The notes under the pieces were generated by a model that saw nothing but the letters and a program-made list of their open reading frames with translations, searched no databases and was not told where the DNA came from. The position numbers were made by a program, and so were the translations under genes. 8,835 nt of DNA from Oscillospiraceae bacterium (lineage in GTDB: Bacteria; Bacillota; Clostridia; Oscillospirales; Ruminococcaceae), in assembly GCA_029098085.1 (NCBI GenBank), contig JAQXNQ010000062.1:1-8835 (forward strand). Direction: 5' to 3'. This document shows, in pieces, positions 1-5,837 of the stretch (its first letter is position 1; each line of letters begins with the position of its first letter).

Positions 1-55
1 GATGAAGCAGGGTGATTCCTGTCTGAAAAGGTCGGAGCGGGTTCCTGGCAGCACC

Positions 56-739
56 TCAGGAGCCGTGCGCCGCCTGCACCTCGCCCACATGAACCAGAAA
101 ATCATAAAAGGGCTTCAGCAGCGGCAGCTCCTCCTTCAGCCGGTCGGCCAGCCTGTCCGAGAAGAGCAGCGGAAAATCCTTACTCCGGGCGGAGAAGGAA
201 ATGCCCCGCAGCTCCAGCCAGCAGCGCAGATCCTCCGGCTGATCCGGGTAATGGGGGCGTTTGTAGCGCTTGCCCTCCAGCGTGAAAACCGTCTGCTGCT
301 CATAGGCCTTCTTAGCCTGCAGAAAGACCGGATTCCCTTCCAGAACCAGCCGCCGCAGGGTATCCATATAGCCGGTGGAGGGGCTGTACAGGCCGCAGCC
401 GTAGCCGAAGCCGTCTCCGCCCATGTCAAAATAGACGCAGGGCAGCTCCAGTCCCGTGTTTGGCCGGTCGAAGTGGATCCACATATAGTCCCGGTAGATG
501 GATTTGTCCTTGGAAAAGCGGGTGTCCCGCCGGATGCGGCTGATGGTGCGGCCTATGCGGGGCTCGGTGACAAAGCGGCTGTCGATCTCCAGCGCGCAGG
601 GCGTCAGGTCGGTTACCAGCTGCTGCAGCGGCTGGAGAACCAGCGTCTGAAAGGTTTCCCTGTGCTCATCGAACCAGCTTTTGCTGTCGTGCAGACGGTT
701 TTCAAAGAGAAAATCCAGGGATTGGGTGGAAAAGGGCAT
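56..739 (-). CDS. DUF2461 (TIGR02453-type) family protein, function unknown
   Basis: A 227-residue protein matching the DUF2461 family by pattern. The N-terminus has the F-x-F-L...W-F-D-E-H-R layout (residues 8-27). The family hallmark R-D-T-R-F-S-K-D-K-S-x-Y-R-D-Y-M lies at about residues 71-86, after a conserved I-S-R-I. There is no signal peptide or membrane segment, so it is probably cytoplasmic. The biochemical role of the family is not known to me. The ATG is supported by an AGGAGG centred near 747-753, about 8 nt upstream. It is the last gene of the minus-strand pantothenate group but is separated from the CoaX-like gene by a terminator hairpin. That leaves only about 20 nt between hairpin and ribosome binding site, too little for an obvious promoter of its own. 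Expression probably depends on readthrough or on a promoter inside the upstream gene (inference). The 55 bases beyond its stop show no clear gene or terminator. Confidence 0.85.
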   Translation of the reverse strand: MPFSTQSLDFLFENRLHDSKSWFDEHRETFQTLVLQPLQQLVTDLTPCALEIDSRFVTEPRIGRTISRIRRDTRFSKDKSIYRDYMWIHFDRPNTGLELPCVYFDMGGDGFGYGCGLYSPSTGYMDTLRRLVLEGNPVFLQAKKAYEQQTVFTLEGKRYKRPHYPDQPEDLRCWLELRGISFSARSKDFPLLFSDRLADRLKEELPLLKPFYDFLVHVGEVQAAHGS

Positions 740-760
740 GGCGGCTTCCTCCTTTTGGCA

Positions 761-795
761 AATAAAATGCTGCGGCCCTTTGTCAGGCCGCAGCA
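761..795 (-). terminator. Intrinsic terminator after the second CoaX gene
   Basis: A perfect 10-bp GC-rich stem (768-777 with 786-795, TGCTGCGGCC and its complement) closes an 8-nt loop. On the minus strand it is followed by TTTTATT (767-761). It begins 4 nt past the stop of the CoaX-like gene (800-802) and ends just before the DUF2461 ribosome binding site. It has classic rho-independent architecture, although the T-run is short and interrupted by an A, so partial readthrough into DUF2461 is plausible. Confidence 0.8.
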
Positions 796-799
796 GGGA

Positions 800-1564
800 T
801 TACTGATTCTTTTTCCAGATCAGCCAGAGTCCGCGCATCAGCAGGCTCTCGTCGTAGATGATCTTCCGGGTGCAGTAGGGCACAATGCGGGCGGACAGTC
901 TGCCGGTGGAAACCAGGGTGGCCTCTTCCCCCAGTTCCTCCTCGATGCGGGCAATCAGCCCGTCGATCATAGCGGCGCTGCCGTAAATGGCGCCGCTCTT
1001 GATGGCATCCACCGTATTGCGTCCCACGACCTTTTCCGGCGCTTCCAGCCCGATGCGGGGCAGCTGCGAGGTGCCGGAGGCCAGCGCCTCCAGCGAGATC
1101 ATGACGCCGGGACAGATCATGCCGCCGATGTAGCGGCCCTCCCGGTCGATGACCGATACAACGGTCGCCGTGCTCATATCCAGTACAATCAGGGGCTTGG
1201 GATATTTTTCGATGGCGGCCACGGCATTGACCACCAGACCGCTGCCCAGCTGTCCCGGATTGTCGATGAGGATATTCAGCCCGGTTTTGACCCCCGGCCC
1301 CACCAGCAGCGGGCGCTTGCCTACCACCCTGCGGATGGCCTCCCGGATGACGTCGCTCATGGGCGGCACCACCGACGCCACAATAGCGCCTTCAATCTCA
1401 GCGGAAGTCAGCTGATTGCGCTCCATCAGGTGCTGCAGATCGACGGCGTACTCGTCCTCGGTCTTTTGGCGCTGTGCGGCCAGCCGGCCAATGATGCGGC
1501 TTTCCTTTTCGTCGGCGCAGCCCACGATGACGCTGCTGTTGCCGATATCCACAGCCAGAATCAT
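800..1564 (-). CDS. Degenerate type III pantothenate kinase paralog (probable pseudo-enzyme)
   Basis: A 254-residue CoaX-family (ASKHA fold) protein of normal family length. It aligns without gaps to the neighbouring CoaX at 1561-2337; I count about 130 of 254 identical residues by hand. It keeps D6-x-G-N-S (nucleotide/Mg site), K-T-G (93-95), D-N-P (101-103), D129, G-G-x-I-x-P-G (147-153) and G-R-N-T-V-D (181-186). The family motif G-[AS]-D-R, carrying the catalytic Asp and substrate-binding Arg, reads G-S-G-L here (G109, L110). The D-x-G-T-x-T-T motif is D-M-S-T-A-T-V, and T-G-G is T-G-R (R222). The frame is intact, so this is not a decayed pseudogene. The start overlaps the upstream coaX stop as ATGA (1561-1564), with GGAGGGA 6 nt upstream (1571-1577), implying translational coupling and perhaps fixed stoichiometry. 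CoaX proteins are dimers with the active site near the interface, so a heterodimer partner or CoA-pool regulator is plausible (inference). Automated annotation would probably call it coaX. Confidence 0.88.
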   Translation of the reverse strand: MILAVDIGNSSVIVGCADEKESRIIGRLAAQRQKTEDEYAVDLQHLMERNQLTSAEIEGAIVASVVPPMSDVIREAIRRVVGKRPLLVGPGVKTGLNILIDNPGQLGSGLVVNAVAAIEKYPKPLIVLDMSTATVVSVIDREGRYIGGMICPGVMISLEALASGTSQLPRIGLEAPEKVVGRNTVDAIKSGAIYGSAAMIDGLIARIEEELGEEATLVSTGRLSARIVPYCTRKIIYDESLLMRGLWLIWKKNQ

Positions 1565-2337
1565 GACGCGTCCCTCCGGTTTCTCTCATAGATCAGCCAA
1601 AGGCCTTTAAGCAGCAGATCGCTGTCGTACTGGATGCGGTGGCGGCAGGAGGGCAGAATCCGCTTGCCCATGCCGCCGGTCATGATGACGGTGGCATCCT
1701 CGCCGATTTCCGCCCGGATGCGGTCGATCAGACCGTCCACCTGAGCGGCAGTACCGAAAATGGCGCCGCTGCGCATGCTGTCCACCGTATTGCGTCCGAT
1801 GGCCCTTTTGGGGGGATCGAGACTGATGGCAGGCAGCTGGGAGGTCTGGGAGGTCAGAGCCTCCTGACTGATGCGGACACCGGCGCAGATCAGCCCGCCC
1901 CGGAAGGCGCCATCCCGGTCCACCACCGAAACGGTGGTGCAGGTGCCCAGATCAAAGACGATCAGCGGGCAGGGATAAAAGGCCTTGGCGGCCACGGCGT
2001 CCACAATCCGGTCGCTGCCCAGGGCGGCGGGGTTGTCCACCAGCAGGGGCAGACCGGTTTTGATGCCCGGCTCCACCAGCAGAAACCGCTTGCCGGTGAC
2101 CATCTGTCCCGCCTGCAGCAGGGTACTGTTCAGGGGCGGCACCACCGAAGAAAGGATTCCGCCCTCCATCTGAGAGGGGTCGACGCCTCTCATGCGGAGG
2201 ATGCTGCTGAAGACGGCGGCGTATTCATCCTCCGTCTTGAGCCGGTCGGTGGCGACCCGGGCGGTCAGCAGAACCTTGCCGTTTTCCATGCAGCCCAGGA
2301 CGATATTGGAGTTGCCCGCATCCATTGCTAAAATCAT
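1561..2337 (-). CDS. coaX: Type III pantothenate kinase
   Basis: A 258-residue kinase catalysing ATP-dependent phosphorylation of pantothenate to 4'-phosphopantothenate, the first committed step of CoA synthesis, in the cytoplasm. Family motifs are all present: D6-x-G-N-S, P-G-x-K-T-G (90-95), D-N-P (101-103), G-S-D-R with the expected catalytic D109 and R110, D-L-G-T-C-T-T (129-135), G-G-L-I (147-150), I-G-R-N-T-V-D (180-186) and M-T-G-G (219-222). One small oddity is Ala152 where the family, and the neighbouring paralog, have the Pro of the P-G motif. Type III kinases are generally insensitive to CoA feedback (family knowledge). The start is supported by AAGGAAG (2345-2351), 7 nt upstream. 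It lies 31 nt downstream of the ECF S-component gene and overlaps the degenerate paralog by 4 bp, so the three form one operon. This copy is the one expected to supply activity. Confidence 0.95.
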   Translation of the reverse strand: MILAMDAGNSNIVLGCMENGKVLLTARVATDRLKTEDEYAAVFSSILRMRGVDPSQMEGGILSSVVPPLNSTLLQAGQMVTGKRFLLVEPGIKTGLPLLVDNPAALGSDRIVDAVAAKAFYPCPLIVFDLGTCTTVSVVDRDGAFRGGLICAGVRISQEALTSQTSQLPAISLDPPKRAIGRNTVDSMRSGAIFGTAAQVDGLIDRIRAEIGEDATVIMTGGMGKRILPSCRHRIQYDSDLLLKGLWLIYERNRRDAS

Positions 2338-2368
2338 ATGGAATCTTCCTTAGTGAAAGTTTATGCGC

Positions 2369-3052
2369 TCAGGCAGAGGTCTTCGGCGCCTTTTTGCCCA
2401 GGAAGCGCAGCAGTGCGCCGGCAATGGCGGCGGTCAGCACAGCAGCCAGAATGGCTTCGGGAACGCCGTTGACGCCGACCACGCCCATGATCACGCCCCA
2501 CAGAGCGTCCGGCAGGATGTCCTTGGCAGCGGAATAGGCTTTGCCGAAGCAGATGCCGATCAGGCTCATAACCAGAACGGTGTTGGTCAGAGAACCGGCC
2601 AGACCTGCCGCAGCCAGGGGCAGAGGATTGGTGCCGAAGAGCTTGGTGAAGAAGGTGCGGACTTTTCCGCCTTCCTTTTTGGAAAGTTTATTTCCGATGA
2701 GTTTTAACCCTTTGTATACGAAATAAGGCACCACACCCACCAGAATCCGGGGCACAAAGCAGATGACCAGGCTCCAGAAATTGCCGCCGTTATAGAAAGG
2801 CGTGAAGGTGAAGGAGGTGACGGTGGGGTTGATGGTGTTGTTGATGAAGCTGGTCAGACCGAAAAGAAAGCCCAGCAGCGCGCCCTTTTTGGGCCCCAGC
2901 AGAATGGCGCCCACGATGACGGGAATGTGGATGATGGTGGCTCTGGTCACGCCCAGCGGGATGTAGCCGATGCCCGGGGTAAATGCCAGAATCAGGATGA
3001 TGGCGCCCAGAAGCGCCACCTGTGCCATGGCCAGTGTGCGAGAGTTTTTCAT
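2369..3052 (-). CDS. ECF transporter S component, probably pantothenate-specific (PanT-like)
   Basis: A 227-residue, very hydrophobic protein of S-component size with about six predicted membrane segments. The first (about 8-26) contains A13-x-x-x-A17, the small-residue pattern S components use to contact EcfT. It is followed by G-Y-I-P-L-G...T-R-A-T-I-I-H-I-P and G-A-I-L-L-G-P-K-x-G-A-L-L-G-F-x-F-G, typical of the ECF S-component family. A basic cytoplasmic stretch lies near 114-138. S components bind the vitamin and dock on a shared EcfA-EcfA'-EcfT module, which is not encoded here. The pantothenate assignment rests on context: the next gene is coaX and the divergent gene is coaBC. The start at 3052 is chosen because AGGAGG (3061-3066) lies 8 nt upstream; an open frame continues to 3187 but crosses the promoter. 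It is first in the minus-strand operon, with its promoter at 3159-3187. Family assignment is firm, the substrate less so. Confidence 0.88.
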   Translation of the reverse strand: MKNSRTLAMAQVALLGAIILILAFTPGIGYIPLGVTRATIIHIPVIVGAILLGPKKGALLGFLFGLTSFINNTINPTVTSFTFTPFYNGGNFWSLVICFVPRILVGVVPYFVYKGLKLIGNKLSKKEGGKVRTFFTKLFGTNPLPLAAAGLAGSLTNTVLVMSLIGICFGKAYSAAKDILPDALWGVIMGVVGVNGVPEAILAAVLTAAIAGALLRFLGKKAPKTSA

Positions 3053-3154
3053 ATTCAGTTCCTCCTGCTGCTGTTCCCGGGCCGGGGCTGTGAGGCCAGC
3101 GCCTGCGGACAGTTGGGATACAGCGCAAATACTGAGCGGCAAAGCCGCCCGCAG
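3053..3154 (-). promoter_or_regulatory. Structured 5' leader of the S-component/coaX operon
   Basis: About 100 nt of GC-rich leader lie between the predicted transcription start (about 3150-3154) and the ATG. Two pairings compete in the RNA. One is a short hairpin, GCGGC-TTT-GCCGC (3148-3136). The other is a longer stem pairing 3154-3145 with 3112-3103 (10 pairs including two G-U). A further small hairpin may form around 3076-3087 near the ribosome binding site. I do not recognise a known riboswitch here. GC-rich sequence forms such pairings easily, so this is a candidate only. Confidence 0.3.
3061..3066 (-). promoter_or_regulatory. Ribosome binding site fixing the S-component start
   Basis: On the minus strand this reads AGGAGG, 8 nt before the ATG at 3052. 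It rules out the longer upstream start at 3187, which has no such site and lies within the promoter. Confidence 0.85.
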
Positions 3155-3158
3155 TTTT

Positions 3159-3187
3159 ATTATAGTATGATTTTTGCGGGAATGCAA
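3159..3187 (-). promoter_or_regulatory. Sigma-A type promoter for the S-component/coaX operon
   Basis: On the minus strand a -35 box TTGCAT (3187-3182) is followed by exactly 17 nt and a perfect -10 box TATAAT (3164-3159). Transcription would start near 3150-3154. The AT-rich stretch stands out from the GC-rich surroundings. It drives the pantothenate uptake and phosphorylation genes away from coaBC. Confidence 0.8.
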
Positions 3188-3210
3188 CTCTTTTGCTGCA
3201 GAAAAAAGAG
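3188..3210. promoter_or_regulatory. Inverted repeat between the divergent promoters, candidate operator
   Basis: The arms CTCTTTT (3188-3194) and AAAAGAG (3204-3210) are a perfect 7-bp inverted repeat with a 9-nt spacer holding CTGCAG. It abuts the -35 box of the leftward promoter and lies about 33 nt before the -10 box of the rightward one, so a bound dimeric repressor could block both. It matches no operator I know, and AT-rich arms could arise by chance. Confidence 0.35.
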
Positions 3211-3239
3211 GCTGTGCGCTGTTCGGAACTCAGTTTTTG

Positions 3240-3248
3240 TGTTATAAT
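3240..3248 (+). promoter_or_regulatory. Extended -10 promoter for coaBC
   Basis: A perfect TATAAT (3243-3248) is preceded by TG at the extended -10 position (TGTTATAAT, 3240-3248). No good -35 box lies 16-18 nt upstream, which the extended -10 may offset. The predicted start near 3255 leaves a leader of about 33 nt before the coaBC ATG. Confidence 0.7.
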
Positions 3249-3274
3249 ATCCGCAGAAGACTTCCTCTTTCCGA

Positions 3275-3280
3275 AAGGAG
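3275..3280 (+). promoter_or_regulatory. Ribosome binding site deciding between two coaBC ATGs
   Basis: AAGGAG here is followed by two in-frame ATGs, at 3282 and 3288. Only 3288 has normal spacing (7 nt); 3282 would leave 1 nt. The second ATG is therefore chosen. Confidence 0.8.
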
Positions 3281-3287
3281 TATGCCC

Positions 3288-4484
3288 ATGTTTTCCGGGA
3301 AAACCATTCTGATCGGCGTGTCCGGCGGTATTGCTGCCTATAAGATTCCCAATCTGGTCAGCATGCTGGTCAAGCAGCATGCTGACGTTCATGTGATCCT
3401 CACCAAAGGCGCGATGGAATTCATTCCGCCCATTCCCTTTGAGGCCCTGACCGGCAACCGCTGCCTGACCGACACCTTCGAGCGGACGCAGCCGCCGGAA
3501 ATTCATCATGTCTCTCTGGCCAAAAAAGCGGATCTGATGCTGATCGCGCCGGCATCGGCAGACATCATCGGCAAGCTGGCCTGCGGCATTGCCGACGATA
3601 TGCTGACCTCCACCGTGCTGCCCTGCCGCTGCCCGATTCTGTTCTCCCCTGCCATGAACGACCGGATGTACGGAAATCCCATCGTGCAGGACAACATGGC
3701 CCGGCTGCGCCGGTACGGCTTTATCCAGATCGATGCCGCCGTGGGTCATCTGGCCTGCGGCGATGACGGTCAGGGCAAAATGCCGGAGCCTGCAGAGCTG
3801 TTTCAGTATATCGAGCGGGAACTGGCTCACGAAAAGGATATGGCCGGCGTGAAGCTGCTGGTGACGGCCGGCGCGACTCAGGAAGCCATCGATCCGGTGC
3901 GGTATATCACCAATCATTCCTCCGGCAAGATGGGCTATGCCATCGCCAAAGCGGCCATGCTGCGGGGGGCCGAGGTCACGCTGGTGACGGGAAAAACCGC
4001 CATTCAGCCGCCCTCCTTTGTAAAGGTGGTGCCCGTTGTTTCGGCCCGGGATATGTTTGAGGCGGTCACCGCCGCCGCTCCGGAGCAGGACATCATCATC
4101 AAGGCGGCAGCCGTGGCGGATTATACGCCTGTCACGACGGCGGATCAGAAGATCAAGAAGAAGGACGGCGACCTGTCCATTCCTCTGAAGCGTACCGACG
4201 ATATTCTGGGCTGGCTGGGCCAGCACCGGACGCCGGGACAGTTCCTCTGCGGCTTTTCCATGGAGACCGAGCACATGCTGGAGAATTCCCGGGCCAAGCT
4301 CGCCCGCAAGGGCATCGACCTCATCGCCGCCAACAACCTGCGGGTGGAGGGCGCCGGCTTTCAGGGGGACACCAATGTGCTGACCCTGATCAGCGCTGAT
4401 GAGGAGCTTGCACTGCCTCTGATGAGCAAGGAGCAGGCCGCCATGGCGCTGCTGGATCAGATTCTGAAAATGCGGAGAAAATAA
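3288..4484 (+). CDS. coaBC: Bifunctional phosphopantothenoylcysteine decarboxylase / phosphopantothenate-cysteine ligase
   Basis: A 398-residue fused enzyme of normal family length. It converts 4'-phosphopantothenate plus cysteine to 4'-phosphopantothenoylcysteine (CoaB) and decarboxylates it to 4'-phosphopantetheine (CoaC). The N-terminal flavoprotein domain (about 1-180) has G-V-S-G-G-I-A-A-Y-K (10-19), catalytic H74 in H-H-V-S-L, the P-A-M-N motif with N124, and the flap G-H-L-A-C-G-D-D-G-x-G with C157. The C-terminal ligase domain (about 186-398) has T-A-G-A-T-Q-E-x-I-D-P-V-R with N209 in I-T-N-H-S-S-G-K-M-G, and A-A-A-V-A-D-Y...K288-I-K-K. These match the essential residues known for the E. 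coli enzyme. The start at 3288 is set by AAGGAG spacing; an in-frame open stretch upstream to 3174 crosses the promoter. It is transcribed divergently from the S-component/coaX operon and supplies the next two steps of the pathway. The next 153 nt to the terminator hold no gene I can support. Confidence 0.95.
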   Translation: MFSGKTILIGVSGGIAAYKIPNLVSMLVKQHADVHVILTKGAMEFIPPIPFEALTGNRCLTDTFERTQPPEIHHVSLAKKADLMLIAPASADIIGKLACGIADDMLTSTVLPCRCPILFSPAMNDRMYGNPIVQDNMARLRRYGFIQIDAAVGHLACGDDGQGKMPEPAELFQYIERELAHEKDMAGVKLLVTAGATQEAIDPVRYITNHSSGKMGYAIAKAAMLRGAEVTLVTGKTAIQPPSFVKVVPVVSARDMFEAVTAAAPEQDIIIKAAAVADYTPVTTADQKIKKKDGDLSIPLKRTDDILGWLGQHRTPGQFLCGFSMETEHMLENSRAKLARKGIDLIAANNLRVEGAGFQGDTNVLTLISADEELALPLMSKEQAAMALLDQILKMRRK

Positions 4485-4637
4485 GGCTGCCTCTGCGAAA
4501 AATGCACGCTGCTGCGGTTACTTTGTCATTCAGCAGACGGAGGGAGCAAAACGGGTGCGTGTGTCAGAAAAGAGAATGATCGGCATCCGGGCTATCCGGC
4601 GGGAACACCGGGCGGCACAGACATGATGGAAAAGCAC

Positions 4638-4683
4638 AAAAGCGGTGTACAGCAACGGGCAATGCCGGCTGTACACCGCTTTT
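4638..4683. terminator. Bidirectional terminator between coaBC and nspC
   Basis: A perfect 16-bp stem (4638-4653 with 4668-4683) begins AAAAGCGGTGTACAGC and ends with its complement. The 14-nt loop can itself form a short inner stem. The A-tract on one side and T-tract on the other (TTTT then ATGATAA rightward; TTTT then GTGCTTTT leftward) suit termination in both directions. It lies 25 nt past the nspC stop and 154 nt past the coaBC stop, exactly where the two operons converge. Confidence 0.9.
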
Positions 4684-4708
4684 ATGATAAACGCTTCCGC
4701 CCCGGGTC

Positions 4709-5836
4709 TCAGGACAGTCTTCCCCTGAAATCCTCATAGCCGAACTGCCGCAGGATCCGGCAGTCTCCCCCGGCGTTCCGCAGGGCGATGGCCGGCAGCG
4801 GCATGCCGTTGAAGGTGTTGTTTTTGACCATGGAATAGATGGCCATGTCGCCGAAAACCAGCCGGTCGCCGGGCTGCAGCGGCGCATCAAAGGAATAGTC
4901 GCCGATGATGTCGCCGGCCAGACAGGTGGGGCCGCCCAGACGATAAGTATAGGGCTTCTCCCCCGCTTCGCCGGAGTTCAGAAGGGGCGGGCGGTAGGGC
5001 ATCTCCAGCACGTCCGGCATATGGCAGGCGGCGGAGGTATCCAGAATGGCGATGTCAAGGCCGTTTTGCTGGGTTTCCAGCACGGTGGTCAGCAGAAATC
5101 CGGCGTTCAGCGCCACGGCTTCTCCCGGCTCCAGATAGACCTGAAGGCGATATTCCTGCTGCATGCGGCGAATGCACTGCTCCAGCAGCGGAATATCGTA
5201 GCCGGGGCGGGTAATGTGATGGCCGCCGCCGAAATTGATCCACTTCAGCTTCGGCAGAAATGCCCCGAACTTTTCCTCCACCGCGTCCAGTGTGCGGCGC
5301 AGCGGTTCGGCATCCTGCTCACAGAGGGTGTGGAAATGAAAGCCGTCCAGCAGCGGCAGCAGGGAGGGATCAAAATTGGCCCGGGTGGTGCCCAGCCGGG
5401 AGCCGGGCGCGCAGGGATCATAGATGGCATGTCCCTCCTGGGTGGAGCATTCCGGATTGATCCGCAGTCCCACGCTTTTGCCTGCCGCCTTTGCCCGGGG
5501 GCCGAATTTTTTCAGCTGCGCGCAGGAGTTGAAGACAACATGGTCGGAAAGGGACAGAATTTCGTCAAAATCCTCTTCCCGGTAGGCGGGCGAAAAGACG
5601 TGGTTTTCCTTTCCCATTTCCTCTTTCCCCAGCTTTGCTTCGTAAAGGCCGCTGGCAGCGCAGCCGCTGAGATACCGGCCGATCAGCGGGTACAGAGCGT
5701 AGAGGGAAAAGGCCTTCTGCGCCAGCAGGATCCGGCAGCCGGTGCGGTCCATGACGCCCTTCAGCACCTGAAGATTCTGTTCCAGCAGCCCCTCATCCAC
5801 CAGATAGCAGGGGGTGGGCAGTGCTTCGGCCCGCAT
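4709..5836 (-). CDS. nspC: Carboxynorspermidine/carboxyspermidine decarboxylase
   Basis: A 375-residue PLP-dependent decarboxylase of the alanine racemase/ornithine decarboxylase fold, of normal NspC length. It removes the carboxyl group from carboxyspermidine or carboxynorspermidine to give spermidine or norspermidine. Visible motifs are T-P-C-Y-L-V-D-E (8-15), A-Q-K-A-F-S with the PLP lysine K41, G-C-A-A-S-G-L-Y-E-A (58-67), H-F-H-T-L-C-E-Q (167-174), N-F-G-G-G-H-H-I-T-R (201-210), E-P-G-E-A (236-240), C-H-M-P-D-V-L-E-M-P-Y-R-P (271-283) and G-G-P-T-C-L-A-G-D (301-309, with C305). It starts one base after the dehydrogenase stop (TGA-G-ATG) with only a weak GGTGG as ribosome binding site, so it is probably translationally coupled. 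It is the last gene of the speE-speB-dehydrogenase-nspC group and ends 25 nt before the terminator. The sequence alone does not settle the in vivo substrate; carboxyaminopropylagmatine is also possible given speB nearby. Confidence 0.93.
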   Translation of the reverse strand: MRAEALPTPCYLVDEGLLEQNLQVLKGVMDRTGCRILLAQKAFSLYALYPLIGRYLSGCAASGLYEAKLGKEEMGKENHVFSPAYREEDFDEILSLSDHVVFNSCAQLKKFGPRAKAAGKSVGLRINPECSTQEGHAIYDPCAPGSRLGTTRANFDPSLLPLLDGFHFHTLCEQDAEPLRRTLDAVEEKFGAFLPKLKWINFGGGHHITRPGYDIPLLEQCIRRMQQEYRLQVYLEPGEAVALNAGFLLTTVLETQQNGLDIAILDTSAACHMPDVLEMPYRPPLLNSGEAGEKPYTYRLGGPTCLAGDIIGDYSFDAPLQPGDRLVFGDMAIYSMVKNNTFNGMPLPAIALRNAGGDCRILRQFGYEDFRGRLS

Positions 5837-5837
5837 C

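Noticed and set aside
1..55. Possible terminator, tRNA end or gene beyond DUF2461
   Set aside because: No convincing hairpin with a T-run and no tRNA arms; the stretch is too short to judge.
2..1591. A 529-codon open frame on the plus strand opposite DUF2461 and the CoaX-like gene
   Set aside because: It is a GC-rich antisense shadow of two recognisable genes, has low-complexity composition rich in Gln, Gly, Ala and His, and no ribosome binding site or family match.
3053..3187. A 45-residue N-terminal extension of the S component
   Set aside because: It would start upstream of the predicted transcription start and over the promoter; the AGGAGG 8 nt before 3052 gives the better start.
3282..3287. 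Earlier coaBC start codon at 3282
   Set aside because: Only 1 nt separates it from the AAGGAG; the ATG at 3288 has 7-nt spacing and begins at the usual family N-terminus.
2790..4274. A 494-codon open frame on the minus strand opposite coaBC and running into the S-component gene
   Set aside because: It crosses both divergent promoters and is out of frame with the S-component protein; coaBC on the other strand is unmistakable.
4502..4579. A 25-codon ORF on the plus strand after coaBC
   Set aside because: It has no ribosome binding site and an ordinary composition; I cannot distinguish it from chance.
4564..4890. A 108-codon open frame on the minus strand reaching past the nspC stop
   Set aside because: It is out of frame within nspC and runs through the terminator hairpin.
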